Made by a program: the position numbers and the translations under genes
Assembly (NCBI GenBank): GCA_050246915.1
Contig: JBFWVD010000010.1
Coordinates: 25,722-89,721, forward strand
Direction: 5' to 3'
Origin: JBFWVD01 sp050246915
GTDB taxonomy: Bacteria; Actinomycetota; Acidimicrobiia; Acidimicrobiales; Ilumatobacteraceae
Length of the DNA stretch: 64,000 nucleotides
Notes under the pieces: model-generated
What the model saw: the letters and a program-made list of their open reading frames with translations, nothing else
The model's database searches: none
Told to the model about the DNA's origin: nothing
Part shown: positions 8,206-16,555 of the stretch, piece after piece
How the letters are laid out: every line of letters begins with the position of its first letter
How positions within the stretch are numbered: the first letter of the stretch is position 1

Positions 8206-9372
8206 CTACCTCGGCAATCCCAGGACACGATCAGCGATGATGTTGCGCTGCACCTCGGACGTCCCGGCGCCGATGGTGGCGGCATAGCTGTTGAGGTACA
8301 TGCGCACCCAGCTGTCACGAACGAATCGGCCGTCGACCTCGAGTGAATCGATGCCGAGCACGTCCATCGCGCACTGATAGACACGCTGGGTCAACTCGGC
8401 GAAGTAGAGCTTGATGATGGATCCCTCCGGGCCGGGCACATCGGTGCGGGCCGCACGCGACACGCCCGCATAGGTCATGGCCCGCATGGCTGCCACCTCG
8501 GCACGCAACGTGGACAGGCGTGCCACCATCTCGCTGGAGTCGGTGAGGCTCGCACCGTTCGAACGGCGGCTGCTGGCCAGTTCGATGAGTCGCTCGACCG
8601 TGCGGGACAGCTCGGTCTGCGCCTGCATGAACGCCGTGCCTCGTTCGAAGCCGAGGGTGGACATGGCCACCGCCCATCCGTCGTCGACGCGACCGACCAC
8701 TTGGTCGAGCGGGATTCGTACCTCGTCGTAGAACACTTCGCAGAAGTGCTCGACACCTTGGAGCATACGGATGGGGCGGATGTCGATGCCCGGCGCTGTC
8801 ATGTCGCAGATGACCCACGTGATCCCTTGGTGCTTGGAACCGCTCGTATCGGTGCGCACCAACAACTCCTGCCAGCGAGCGACCTGCGCGTAGCTGGTCC
8901 AGATCTTCTGCCCGGTGACGATGAGCTCTTCACCATCCAGGATGGCCCGGGTGCGCAGAGATGCCAGGTCGGACCCGGACCCAGGCTCGGAGAAGCCCTG
9001 GCACCAGACATCGCGCCCTTGCAGGATCGGTTCGAGGTGTTTGCGCTTGTGCTCCTCGGTCCCGCGCGCGATGAGCGTGGGACCGGCGTGGGCGAGACCC
9101 ACGAAGCACGCACCGGCATAGGGGCCTCCGGCACTGGCATATTCCTCGTACCAGATGAGCTGCTGCACGAGAGAGAAGCCACGACCGCCGTACTGCGTGG
9201 GCCACGCGATGCCTGCATATCCAGCGTCGTACTGGAGTCGCTGCCACGCGGTGTCCCACTCGAGCATCTCGTTGCCTTCATCGGGGCGGGGATCGCGCGG
9301 GACGTTGGCCCGCAGCCAGGTGCGGACTTCGTCGCGGAAGTCATCGTCGTCGGCCGAGAAGCGCAGGTCCAT
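8206..9372 (-). CDS. Acyl-CoA dehydrogenase, full length
   Basis: 388-residue FAD enzyme that forms an alpha,beta-double bond in an acyl-CoA. The flavin motif WCQGFSEPGSGSDLASL is near residue 120, IVTGQKIWTSYA follows, and the C-terminus has GAGTSEVQRNIIADRVLGLPR, the usual FAD/dimer contact. Middle gene of the leftward operon between two other acyl-CoA dehydrogenase genes, 3 bp upstream of the short subunit gene and 27 bp downstream of the first one. Probably the flavin-binding partner of the short subunit. Confidence 0.92.
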   Translation of the reverse strand: MDLRFSADDDDFRDEVRTWLRANVPRDPRPDEGNEMLEWDTAWQRLQYDAGYAGIAWPTQYGGRGFSLVQQLIWYEEYASAGGPYAGACFVGLAHAGPTLIARGTEEHKRKHLEPILQGRDVWCQGFSEPGSGSDLASLRTRAILDGEELIVTGQKIWTSYAQVARWQELLVRTDTSGSKHQGITWVICDMTAPGIDIRPIRMLQGVEHFCEVFYDEVRIPLDQVVGRVDDGWAVAMSTLGFERGTAFMQAQTELSRTVERLIELASSRRSNGASLTDSSEMVARLSTLRAEVAAMRAMTYAGVSRAARTDVPGPEGSIIKLYFAELTQRVYQCAMDVLGIDSLEVDGRFVRDSWVRMYLNSYAATIGAGTSEVQRNIIADRVLGLPR

Positions 9373-9399
9373 CAGCTCAACTCTCGTTCACTTCGTCGC

Positions 9400-10602
9400 T
9401 CAGCTGCGACGCGTCTGATTGAAGGGGATGTCCTTGTCGAGCCGAGGTTCGGTGGGCAGGCCGAGCACCCGCTCGCTCACGATGTTGCGCTGGATCTCGT
9501 CGGTGCCGCCGCGGATGGACAGCGACGGCGCGGTGAGGAAGAGGGTCTGCCATTCGCCTTCGGCCAGCATGCCGTTCGCACCTTCGAGATCGAGGGCGAG
9601 TTCCGCAGTGAGCTTGGTGATGATGCTGGCCCGCACCTTCGCGCCTGAGCCCTCGGCCCCTGGCTTGCCGGTGGCCCTGGCGTTGTCACGGGCGCGGCGG
9701 CCGGTCCAGCTCTGGAGCTGCAATCGTGCGATCACGTCTGCGGCGCGCTGACGGCTCAGCGGATCGTCTCCGGCGTGGGCGTCGCGGAGGTGCGCGAGTA
9801 CTTGGTTGCGTCGCAACCCGCCTCCGCCTTGGGTCGCACCACCTGCTCCGATGCCGGCCCGCTCGTGAGCGAGCACGGTGATGGCTACCTTCCATCCATC
9901 GCCGACGGCGCCGATCCGATTGGCATCGGGGAGTTGGAGATCGTCGAGGAAGACCTCACTGAAGTGGGCGTCACCGTTCATCTGTCGCATGGGTCGCACC
10001 TCGACACCGGGTGCGTCCATCGGCACCGCGAACGCGGTGATGCCGGCGTGCTTGGGGACGTCGGGATCGGTGCGGGCCAGGAGGAATCCCCAGTTTGCGT
10101 AGTGCCCTCGTGAGCACCACACCTTCTGTCCGTCGACGTGCCACACGTCGCCGTCGGACACCGCCTTGGTCGCCAGACCGGCGAGGTCGGAGCCGGCGCC
10201 GGGTTCGGAGAACAACTGGCACCAGATGTCGGCGCCGGTCCCGATGCGGGGCATCCATCGTTGCTGCTGCTCGGGGGTTCCATGGGTGAGCAACGTGGGC
10301 CCCACGAGCCCGGTACCCACCCCGAAGGGGTACAGATCGGCGGTCGTGAACGCGCGCAGTTCCTCGTCCAATATGGCGATCTGCCATCGCGGCGCACCGC
10401 GCCCACCGAGGTGCACGGGCCACCCCGGCGTCGAGAGGCCAACCTCCGCCAGCGATGCCAGATAGCGCCGACCTTCCTCGACCTCGTCGCTACCGGCACC
10501 GAGCACCGTGATCGGACCAGCTGTGCCTGGACGAGGGGCGAGCCGCTCGGCGAGCAGCGTCCTCACCTCGGTTCGAAACGTGTCTCGGTCGGCACTGCTC
10601 AT
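9400..10602 (-). CDS. Acyl-CoA dehydrogenase
   Basis: 400 residues, complete family architecture: WCQLFSEPGAGSDLAGL for flavin, HVDGQKVWCSRGHYANW, and C-terminal RGGTDEIQRNIVSERVLGLP. First gene of a leftward operon continuing into two more acyl-CoA dehydrogenases and an SMP-30 lactonase. It shares a 138-bp divergent intergenic region (10603-10740) with the MaoC/ligase operon, so the two operons probably share control. I see no clear operator there. Confidence 0.92.
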   Translation of the reverse strand: MSSADRDTFRTEVRTLLAERLAPRPGTAGPITVLGAGSDEVEEGRRYLASLAEVGLSTPGWPVHLGGRGAPRWQIAILDEELRAFTTADLYPFGVGTGLVGPTLLTHGTPEQQQRWMPRIGTGADIWCQLFSEPGAGSDLAGLATKAVSDGDVWHVDGQKVWCSRGHYANWGFLLARTDPDVPKHAGITAFAVPMDAPGVEVRPMRQMNGDAHFSEVFLDDLQLPDANRIGAVGDGWKVAITVLAHERAGIGAGGATQGGGGLRRNQVLAHLRDAHAGDDPLSRQRAADVIARLQLQSWTGRRARDNARATGKPGAEGSGAKVRASIITKLTAELALDLEGANGMLAEGEWQTLFLTAPSLSIRGGTDEIQRNIVSERVLGLPTEPRLDKDIPFNQTRRS

Positions 10603-10740
10603 CTGGCGCTGCTCACTTGACGGTGCTCATCTGACGGTGGTCGTGACGTCGTTCGTCCCCCGATCGTCCATGATTGCACCTGGCAGACTCATCCCAGGCA
10701 TGGGACGGGGTCCGTCGCCGGACGCAACGATGGAGGGGAC

Positions 10741-11946
10741 ATGGCAGAGCGATCGGCGGACTACGGCAAGATCACTCCCGAAGGCATCGAGAAGATGCGA
10801 GGTCGCATCGGTGTGCGTCAGCCAGGTGTGCCGGCGTGGTTCCGCGAAGCGCATCACGATTCGATGCGCCATTTCGCTTGGAGTTTCGGCGACGACAACC
10901 CGCTGTTCGGGGAACCCGACTACGGGGCATCGTCGCGTTGGGGGACGATCGTCGCCCCGCCGTTCTATGTGTTGAACCTGCAAGATCCGGTGGCCCCACC
11001 GATCCCGCGTGAGTTGCGTGACAAGACCCGTGGCGCGCTGGCCGGGTTGCACGAGTTCCATGCCGGGAGCGAGTTCTGGTTCTATCGACCGGTTGTTCCA
11101 GGCGATCGGGCATACAGCGCTCGCTGGGTGAGCGATGTCCGCGAGAAGGTGTCGGAATTCGGCGGTGGACGCAGCGTGATCCGCGACGAGATCGAGTACG
11201 TCGAGGCCGCCGATGGGCATCCGCTCATGAAGCACTTCCAGTGGCTCGTGCACACAGAGCGCGACACGGCGCGCAAAGCCGGCGCCGAGAAGAAGAAGAC
11301 CGAACCGCCCAGCTACACGCCGGAAGAGATCGACGCCATCGAAGACGAGATCGTCTCCGAGGTCCGCCGCGGGAGCGAACCGCGCTTCGTCGAGGACGTG
11401 CAGATCGGCGACGATCTCGGACGTGTCACCAAAGGCCCGATGACGATCACCGACATCATCGGTGCCCACATCGGTCGCGGGCCGGGGCACTATCAGTGGG
11501 GTCCGCTCGAGTTGTCGGTTCGCAAACGTCGCACCCACCCCGGCTTCTACACCCGCAACGAGTTCGGTGGATGGGACGTGGTGCAGCGCGTGCACTGGGA
11601 CCAGGACTTCGCCCGCTCGATCGGTACCGCTCGCATTTACGACTACGGCACCATGCGGCTCAATTGGCTCACCCATCTGCTCACCAACTGGATGGGCGAC
11701 GACGGGTTCGTGATGCGACTGCGTTGCGAGTTCCGCAAGTTCAACTACATCGGAGACGTGTCCCGGGTGACGGGTCGGGTCACGGCCAAGAACCCCGATG
11801 GGACCATCGAGGTGGCCGTGTCGTGCGTGAACCAGCGAGGCGAGGACACGTGCCCGGCCGAGGCCACCATCGCCCTGCCCAGCCGCGAACGAGGCCTGCC
11901 GGCGCTGCCGACTCCGCCGGCCGACTGGGTGAAGGTGCGTGCATGA
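10741..11946 (+). CDS. MaoC-like double-hotdog protein
   Basis: 401 residues with two hotdog segments joined by a charged linker (AGAEKKKTEPP). The N-terminal half has WSFGDDNPLFGEPDYG, which corresponds to the hydratase-2 motif GDxNPxH but with Phe56 in place of the catalytic His. The C-terminal half has no hydratase motif that I can see. It is therefore either a non-catalytic partner, as in heteromeric enoyl-CoA hydratases of steroid degradation, or a FAS1-like dehydratase using other residues. First gene of the rightward operon; its TGA overlaps the ligase ATG (ATGA). Confidence 0.82.
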   Translation: MAERSADYGKITPEGIEKMRGRIGVRQPGVPAWFREAHHDSMRHFAWSFGDDNPLFGEPDYGASSRWGTIVAPPFYVLNLQDPVAPPIPRELRDKTRGALAGLHEFHAGSEFWFYRPVVPGDRAYSARWVSDVREKVSEFGGGRSVIRDEIEYVEAADGHPLMKHFQWLVHTERDTARKAGAEKKKTEPPSYTPEEIDAIEDEIVSEVRRGSEPRFVEDVQIGDDLGRVTKGPMTITDIIGAHIGRGPGHYQWGPLELSVRKRRTHPGFYTRNEFGGWDVVQRVHWDQDFARSIGTARIYDYGTMRLNWLTHLLTNWMGDDGFVMRLRCEFRKFNYIGDVSRVTGRVTAKNPDGTIEVAVSCVNQRGEDTCPAEATIALPSRERGLPALPTPPADWVKVRA

Positions 11947-13508
11947 TGTCAATCAACGTTGACGCCGCTGGCGGCGTCAACGAGCGCATTGACGTGTCGG
12001 CCCGCATCGCCACCATCTTGCGCCTCGATCCACAGCGCCCCGGCGCTCAGTATCTCGGTCGTTGGGAGACCTGGGGCGAGATGTCGCAGCGCGTCGATGC
12101 CATCGACGCGCTGCTGAGCGCCGCCGGTGTGGGCAAAGCGATGCCGGTCGGGCTGATCACTCGGACGCGACCTCCGCAGGTGGCCGCGGTGCAGGCCATC
12201 TTGGCCACGCGGCGCTGCCTCGTGCCGATCAATTCGATCGCGTCCGACGATCTGATCATCGATGACGTGACCCGGCTCGCCGTGCCGGCACTTCTCGCTG
12301 ATGACGAGGATTGGGCCCGGCCCGGACTCATCGAGGCGTGTCGCCGGCTCGGGGTGCTCGGCATCGTGCTCGACCGCACCAGCACCTCGGTGCGGTTGGT
12401 CGATGGGCTCGATCGGGTCAGCGTCACTGCCGATCCGCTTCCCGGTGTGGCGGTGCTGATGCCCACCAGTGGGACGACCGGACCCCCCAAGCGCATCAAG
12501 TATCGATACGACCACATCAACGGGGCATTGGGCCGCATCGCCCGTTACTCCGCGGCCACAGCGCGCTCGCTCGGTGGGGAGCCGGCGTTGCGTGACGGCG
12601 TCGTGATCGCGACGTTGGCGTTGGCTCACATCAGCGGCCTGTGGGGGGTGCTGCAGGCCGCGGCTGAAGGTCGGCCGGTGGCCTTGCTCGATCGCTTCGA
12701 TCCCGAGAAGTGGGCCACCCTCATCGAGACGCATCAGGCCAAGACGTCGTCACTGCCACCGGCGACGCTGCGGATGGTGATGGACGCGAACATCGCCCCC
12801 GAGCGCCTGCGATCGCTCGTGTCGGTCGGATGTGGGACTGCACCGCTCGACCCGGCGCTGGCCGATGCGTTCACCGAGCGGTACGGCGTCGCGGTGTTGG
12901 TGAGCTACGGGGCGACGGAGTTCCCAGGGGGCACTGTCGGATGGACCCTCGAGGATCATCGGGCGTTCTGGAAGTCCAAGAAGGGATCGGCGGGGCGACC
13001 GCGACCAGGCATTGCCATTCGCATCATCGACGCTGACACCGGTGAGGTGCTCCCCAATGGAGTCGACGGGATCTTGTCGGTGCGCTCTCCGCAGGCCACC
13101 ACTGAGTCCACTGATGGATGGGTGCGCACCACCGATATCGGCCACATCGACGACGACGGCTTCTTGTGGCTCGTCGGGCGAGCCGATGACGCCATCAACC
13201 GAGGCGGCTTCAAGATCGTCCCCCAGGTCGTCGAAGCGGTGCTGCGCGAGCACCCGGCGGTGAGCGACGCGGCCGTGGTCGGCGTCTCGGACGATCGGCT
13301 CGGGCAGGTGCCGATGGCCGCGGTGACCGTCACGACCGCCGTAGAGCAAGACGAATTGCGCGAGTGGGTGCGCAAGCACTTGGCCAGCTATCAGGTGCCG
13401 AGCGAGATCCGCATCCTCGGCAGTCTGCCGCGCACCGCGTCGTTGAAGGTCTCCAAGGACGAGATCCGACGGCTGTTCGCCGCCCCGACACAAGGAGACG
13501 AACGTTGA
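11943..13508 (+). CDS. AMP-forming acyl-CoA synthetase/ligase
   Basis: 521-residue ANL-superfamily enzyme converting a carboxylic acid, ATP and CoA to acyl-CoA. P-loop-like TSGTTGPPK at 175-183, SYGATEFPG for AMP binding, TDIGHIDDDGFLWLVGRADD and the hinge/C-terminal lysine region SLPRTASLKVSKDEIRRLF are all present. The ATG at 11943 overlaps the upstream stop; a second ATG follows directly. The first 17 codons are unusual because they contain overlapping GTCAA/TTGAC arms and a perfect 12-bp hairpin (11957-11982). It overlaps the next gene by TTGA. The substrate acid is unknown. Confidence 0.92.
   Translation: MMSINVDAAGGVNERIDVSARIATILRLDPQRPGAQYLGRWETWGEMSQRVDAIDALLSAAGVGKAMPVGLITRTRPPQVAAVQAILATRRCLVPINSIASDDLIIDDVTRLAVPALLADDEDWARPGLIEACRRLGVLGIVLDRTSTSVRLVDGLDRVSVTADPLPGVAVLMPTSGTTGPPKRIKYRYDHINGALGRIARYSAATARSLGGEPALRDGVVIATLALAHISGLWGVLQAAAEGRPVALLDRFDPEKWATLIETHQAKTSSLPPATLRMVMDANIAPERLRSLVSVGCGTAPLDPALADAFTERYGVAVLVSYGATEFPGGTVGWTLEDHRAFWKSKKGSAGRPRPGIAIRIIDADTGEVLPNGVDGILSVRSPQATTESTDGWVRTTDIGHIDDDGFLWLVGRADDAINRGGFKIVPQVVEAVLREHPAVSDAAVVGVSDDRLGQVPMAAVTVTTAVEQDELREWVRKHLASYQVPSEIRILGSLPRTASLKVSKDEIRRLFAAPTQGDER
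11948..11963. repeat. Dispersed palindrome copy, exact
   Basis: GTCAATCAACGTTGAC, an exact GTCAA-N6-TTGAC, starting five bases into the ligase gene. It overlaps the 12-bp hairpin at 11957-11982. Confidence 0.7.
11957..11982 (+). promoter_or_regulatory. Perfect 12-bp hairpin at ligase start
   Basis: CGTTGACGCCGC, two-base loop TG, GCGGCGTCAACG: a perfect inverted repeat within codons 5-14 of the ligase. Its left arm also pairs with GTCAA at 11948 and its right arm with ATTGAC at 11988-11993, giving alternative pairings. The location just after a coupled start codon suggests translational control, but this is inference. Confidence 0.5.
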
Positions 13509-14746
13509 TCGGATGGTCCGACGAGCAGGAAGAGATGCGACTGGCCGTGAGGCGGTTCGTCGAGGCCGAGATCGCGCCCATCCGTGACGACCTCGAGCAC
13601 GGCGATCTGCCACCCTACGAGGTGTTGCGTCGCTACTACGCCACGTTCGGTCTCGACGAGATGGCCCGCGATCGCTTCGAGAGCGAGTCCAGCGGCAAGC
13701 GCGACCAGATCAGTGCCGATGACGCCCGCGAACGTCGCTACGAACGCGCCATCATGACCTTGCTCCCCATGATCGAGATCTCACGGCACTGCCCGGGCCT
13801 CGTCACCGCGTTGGGGGTGTCAACCAACCTTGCCGGCGGTTCGATCTTGCGCAAGGCGACGCCCGAACAGGCCCGTCGTTGGGCGCTGCCGCTGTTGACG
13901 CTCGAGAAGGTCGGCGCGTGGGCCATCACCGAACCCGACAGCGGTTCCGATGCCTTCGGCGGCATGCGCTCCAGCGCGGTGCGTGATGGCGACAGCTGGG
14001 TTCTCAACGGATCCAAGACGTTCATCACCAACGGGCCCTTTGCCGACATCATCGTGTTCCTGTGCAAGCTCGATGACGGGTCGCCGTGGCGTGAACGCCC
14101 GGTGCTCACGTTCGTGCTCGATCGCGGCATGGATGGCCTCGAGCAGACGAAACCCTTGCGCAAGATGGGTTTGCACTCGTCGCCCACCGGTGAGGTCTTC
14201 GCGCGTGATGTGCGCGTCGGACCCGAGCGGCTGTTGGGCTCAGCAGGTGGGGAAGCGCGCGGCTCGAGCGGCGGCGCCAACAGCGCCGCAGGTCGCGACG
14301 CGGCACGGTCGGTGTTCGCCTCCGAGCGCGCCAGTATGGCGGTGCAAGCGCTTGGCATCATCGATCGATGCCTGGAGCTCTCGGTCGAGTACGCCAAGAA
14401 CCGTGTGCAGTTCGGTAAGCCGATCGGTGAGTTCCAACTCATCCAGGAGAAGCTCGCCGGCATGGAGGTGGCTCGCCTCAATGTGCAGAACATGGTGTTC
14501 CGGTATCTCGAACTGGTGAAGCTGGGCAAGAACCCGACGTTCGCGGAGGCGTCGGCCATGAAGCTCTACAGCGCCCGAGCTGCAATGTCCGTTGCGCTGG
14601 AAGCGGTTCAGTTGCACGGCGGTAACGGCTACATGTCCGAGTTCCACGTCGAGCAGTTGGCCCGCGATGCCAAGGTGCTGCAGATCTACGCCGGCACCGA
14701 CGAGCAACAGATCATCGCCATCGCCAAGGACCTGATGCGACGCTGA
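13505..14746 (+). CDS. Acyl-CoA dehydrogenase
   Basis: 413-residue canonical acyl-CoA dehydrogenase: WAITEPDSGSDAFGGM flavin motif, VLNGSKTFITNGPFAD, RVQFGKPIGEFQLIQEKLA and C-terminal LHGGNGYMSEFHVEQLARDAKV with IYAGTDEQQ. No ATG fits; a TTG at 13505, overlapping the ligase stop as TTGA and preceded by a strong AAGGAGA ribosome site at about 13490, is the start. A short Gly/Ser/Ala-rich insertion (GEARGSSGGANSAAG) sits in the middle domain. Last gene of the MaoC-ligase-dehydrogenase operon. Confidence 0.92.
   Translation: MIGWSDEQEEMRLAVRRFVEAEIAPIRDDLEHGDLPPYEVLRRYYATFGLDEMARDRFESESSGKRDQISADDARERRYERAIMTLLPMIEISRHCPGLVTALGVSTNLAGGSILRKATPEQARRWALPLLTLEKVGAWAITEPDSGSDAFGGMRSSAVRDGDSWVLNGSKTFITNGPFADIIVFLCKLDDGSPWRERPVLTFVLDRGMDGLEQTKPLRKMGLHSSPTGEVFARDVRVGPERLLGSAGGEARGSSGGANSAAGRDAARSVFASERASMAVQALGIIDRCLELSVEYAKNRVQFGKPIGEFQLIQEKLAGMEVARLNVQNMVFRYLELVKLGKNPTFAEASAMKLYSARAAMSVALEAVQLHGGNGYMSEFHVEQLARDAKVLQIYAGTDEQQIIAIAKDLMRR
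13819..13834. repeat. Dispersed palindrome near-copy
   Basis: GTCAACCAACCTTGCC: GTCAA, six bases, TTGCC (one mismatch) inside the acyl-CoA dehydrogenase gene. Confidence 0.35.
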
Positions 14747-14788
14747 CCGATCCGTACCCGGGACGGGACCAATGCGGCGAGAGTGGAC

Positions 14789-15721
14789 TCAGCGTCGAGC
14801 CTGCGCCGCGTTCTGCGACAGCAGGACTCCTCCCAGCCCAGCGAGCACGACGGCACCGCCGAGCATCTGGAGCCCGGTGAGCTCCTGACCGAAGCACACC
14901 CAGCCACCGAGTGCAGTGAACACGACGGCCAGGAGCTGGCACAAGCCGACGACCGTGACAGCGACGTGCCGTTGCGCCCACGTCACCAAGAAGTGCCCGG
15001 CCGTTCCCGGCAGGAGCACCAGGCCAGCCATCTGTAGCCAATCCTTGGCGTCGAGGCTGGAGAGCTCGAGGCCGCGGACGAGGGCGATCGGGGTGGACAC
15101 GATCGCTCCGACGAAGAACAACCCGGCCAGCGCCGCCATGGTCGGCACGGTGTTCTTCGTCCGGAGGTCCTTGATGATCAACATGTATCCGGAGAAGACG
15201 ACCATCGCCACGACAGCGATGAGATCTCCGGACAACGTTGCCCCGGCGGTGCTGGCCGCGCCGAGCACCACCATGACCACTCCGCTCAGGCTGATCACGC
15301 CGAAGCCGAGCTGTCGTGGCGACAACCGCTCGCGAAACGCGATCCATGCACCGATCGCCAACATCACCGGCATGAGAGCGTTGATCAACGATGCGTTGGC
15401 CACCGACGTCTCGTGGATCGAGACGATCCCAAGACCGTTCGACACCACGAACGCCAGGCCTGCAGGCGTCATTGTTCTCACGACCGCGAGGTCGACCCGA
15501 CTGCCCATCGAACGGGCGAACGTGAAGGTGGAGGCAGTGGCGAGCCACATGCGGAGCACCAAGATCGTCATATAGGGGGCAGAGATCGACCGGACGAACA
15601 AGCCGCCCGAGCCGAACAGCACCACTCCGGACAGCAGCGCGGCATACGGCATCGACCACAGACCAGGCGACGGCGAGGGGTGCGGCGCGTCGGACGGCCC
15701 GCGCCCCCTGGTCGAGGTCAC
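14789..15721 (-). CDS. EamA/DMT-family transporter
   Basis: 310 residues, about ten hydrophobic helices in two EamA repeats (first repeat from MPYAALLSGVVLFGSGG; second from GDLIAVVAMVVFSGYMLIIKDL), ending LAGLGGVLLSQNAAQARR. Drug/metabolite superfamily carriers export or import small metabolites; the substrate is unknown. GTG at 15721 is preferred because it overlaps the stop of the upstream small membrane protein (GTGA) and gives normal family length. A longer reading of the frame through the hexamer repeat would give an Arg-Val run and is rejected. Convergent with the preceding dehydrogenase gene. Confidence 0.85.
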   Translation of the reverse strand: MTSTRGRGPSDAPHPSPSPGLWSMPYAALLSGVVLFGSGGLFVRSISAPYMTILVLRMWLATASTFTFARSMGSRVDLAVVRTMTPAGLAFVVSNGLGIVSIHETSVANASLINALMPVMLAIGAWIAFRERLSPRQLGFGVISLSGVVMVVLGAASTAGATLSGDLIAVVAMVVFSGYMLIIKDLRTKNTVPTMAALAGLFFVGAIVSTPIALVRGLELSSLDAKDWLQMAGLVLLPGTAGHFLVTWAQRHVAVTVVGLCQLLAVVFTALGGWVCFGQELTGLQMLGGAVVLAGLGGVLLSQNAAQARR

Positions 15722-16104
15722 TGCGCTGACCCGTGACTGGCCATGGTGGGATCGCCGTGAGGGATCTGCCACGAGATGAGCCACGCCATGACTGCCATCG
15801 TTGCCGCGAACGCGAACGCGAACGCGAACGCGAACGCGAACGCGAACGCGAACGCGAACGCGAACGCGCCGCGCATTGCGGTCGCCAGGCCGTGATGACG
15901 CGATTGCTGAGCGATGATCGCCCCGACGGCGGCCACGCTCAGCGTGCCAGCGACGAGACGGCCGCCGATCACCGTGAGCGCCGTGCCAGCGAGGCTGATC
16001 AACACCGCAGCCATGAGGACCTTCGCCAGCGTCACGCAACGCAGAGGGTCACTGCCCGTCGCGTGATCGGCGGCAGCGAGCAGATCGTTCTCCACGGTGG
16101 TCAT
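15718..16104 (-). CDS. Small membrane protein with (Ala-Phe)n segment
   Basis: 128 residues from ATG 16104 (MTTVENDLLAAADHATG). Helices: KVLMAAVLISLAGTALTVIGG, LVAGTLSVAAVGAII, then an Ala-Phe dipeptide run of about ten units followed by ATMAVMAWLISW. The Ala-Phe run is encoded by a perfect tandem hexanucleotide array. I recognise no family. It is translationally coupled (GTGA) to the EamA transporter downstream, so it may be an accessory subunit. The helix built from Ala-Phe repeats could change length by slippage without frameshift. Codon use outside the repeat looks native. Confidence 0.65.
   Translation of the reverse strand: MTTVENDLLAAADHATGSDPLRCVTLAKVLMAAVLISLAGTALTVIGGRLVAGTLSVAAVGAIIAQQSRHHGLATAMRGAFAFAFAFAFAFAFAFAFAFAATMAVMAWLISWQIPHGDPTMASHGSAQ
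15805..15868. repeat. Hexanucleotide tandem array (CGCGAA)10
   Basis: Ten perfect copies of CGCGAA (15805-15864) plus a partial unit CGCG. Read on the minus strand in the small membrane protein it encodes alternating Ala and Phe. The unit length is a multiple of three, so copy-number change keeps the frame and alters only helix length. Confidence 0.95.
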
Positions 16105-16239
16105 CGACCGGCCCCCTCGCCGCGATGGTGTGGCATCGCCCTGTGTCATCGCCCTGTGTCATCACCCGGGGCCCCGGGCGTGGCGGAAGGTGGGCGACGA
16201 CCTGCTGGGCGAAACGCCCACGGTGCCAGTCAGTACGAG

Positions 16240-16311
16240 TGCGCCCCCTGGGATTCGAACCCAGAACCTGCGGATTAAGAGTCCGTTGCTCTGCCGTTGA
16301 GCTAGAGGCGC
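16240..16311 (-). tRNA. tRNA-Lys (anticodon CTT)
   Basis: Minus strand starts GCGCCTCTAGCTCAACGGC. The acceptor stem GCGCCTC pairs with GGGGCGC, the anticodon loop is CTCTTAA with CTT, and the T arm contains GGTTCGAATCC. CCA is not encoded. Confidence 0.95.
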
Positions 16312-16388
16312 GTGCAGCCGGAGAACTCTACGAACCCGGCGTGCGTGGCTCCAAGTGGAGCCGATATGTGCATCGCCTGAAGGCGATG

Positions 16389-16466
16389 TGGGGTGACCGA
16401 GGGGACTTGAACCCCCGACCTCCAGGGCCACAACCTGGCGCTCTAACCAGCTGAGCTACGACCACC
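16389..16466 (-). tRNA. tRNA-His (anticodon GTG)
   Basis: Minus strand starts GGTGGTCGTAGCTCAGC. The extra 5' G pairs opposite C73 as expected for tRNA-His, anticodon stem CCAGG/CCTGG encloses TTGTGGC with GTG, and the T arm has GGTTCAAGTCC. A 3' CCA is encoded at 16391-16389. Confidence 0.95.
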
Positions 16467-16555
16467 ATGTGCCGGTACATATTGGCACACGAACCCCTTT
16501 CGGCAGAATCTGTTGACGGGTAGCGTCTCAACAACCGATTCCGTTGGGGATGGTC

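Noticed and set aside
11241..11942. In-frame N-terminal extension of the acyl-CoA ligase
   Set aside because: It is Arg/His-rich antisense-like sequence overlapping the well-supported MaoC gene; the ligase begins at the ATGA overlap.
15805..15868. Hexamer array as a CRISPR or minisatellite-type regulatory element
   Set aside because: Units are only 6 bp with no spacers and lie within a plausible gene.
14789..16039. Long minus-strand frame reading Arg-Val repeats through the hexamer array into the EamA transporter
   Set aside because: The Ala-Phe frame gives a sensible membrane protein and ends in GTGA overlap with the transporter start; the Arg-Val frame is the shadow.
16240..16466. tRNA genes as an integration site with an adjacent island
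   Set aside because: No integrase, no duplicated tRNA 3' end and no compositional change were seen nearby.
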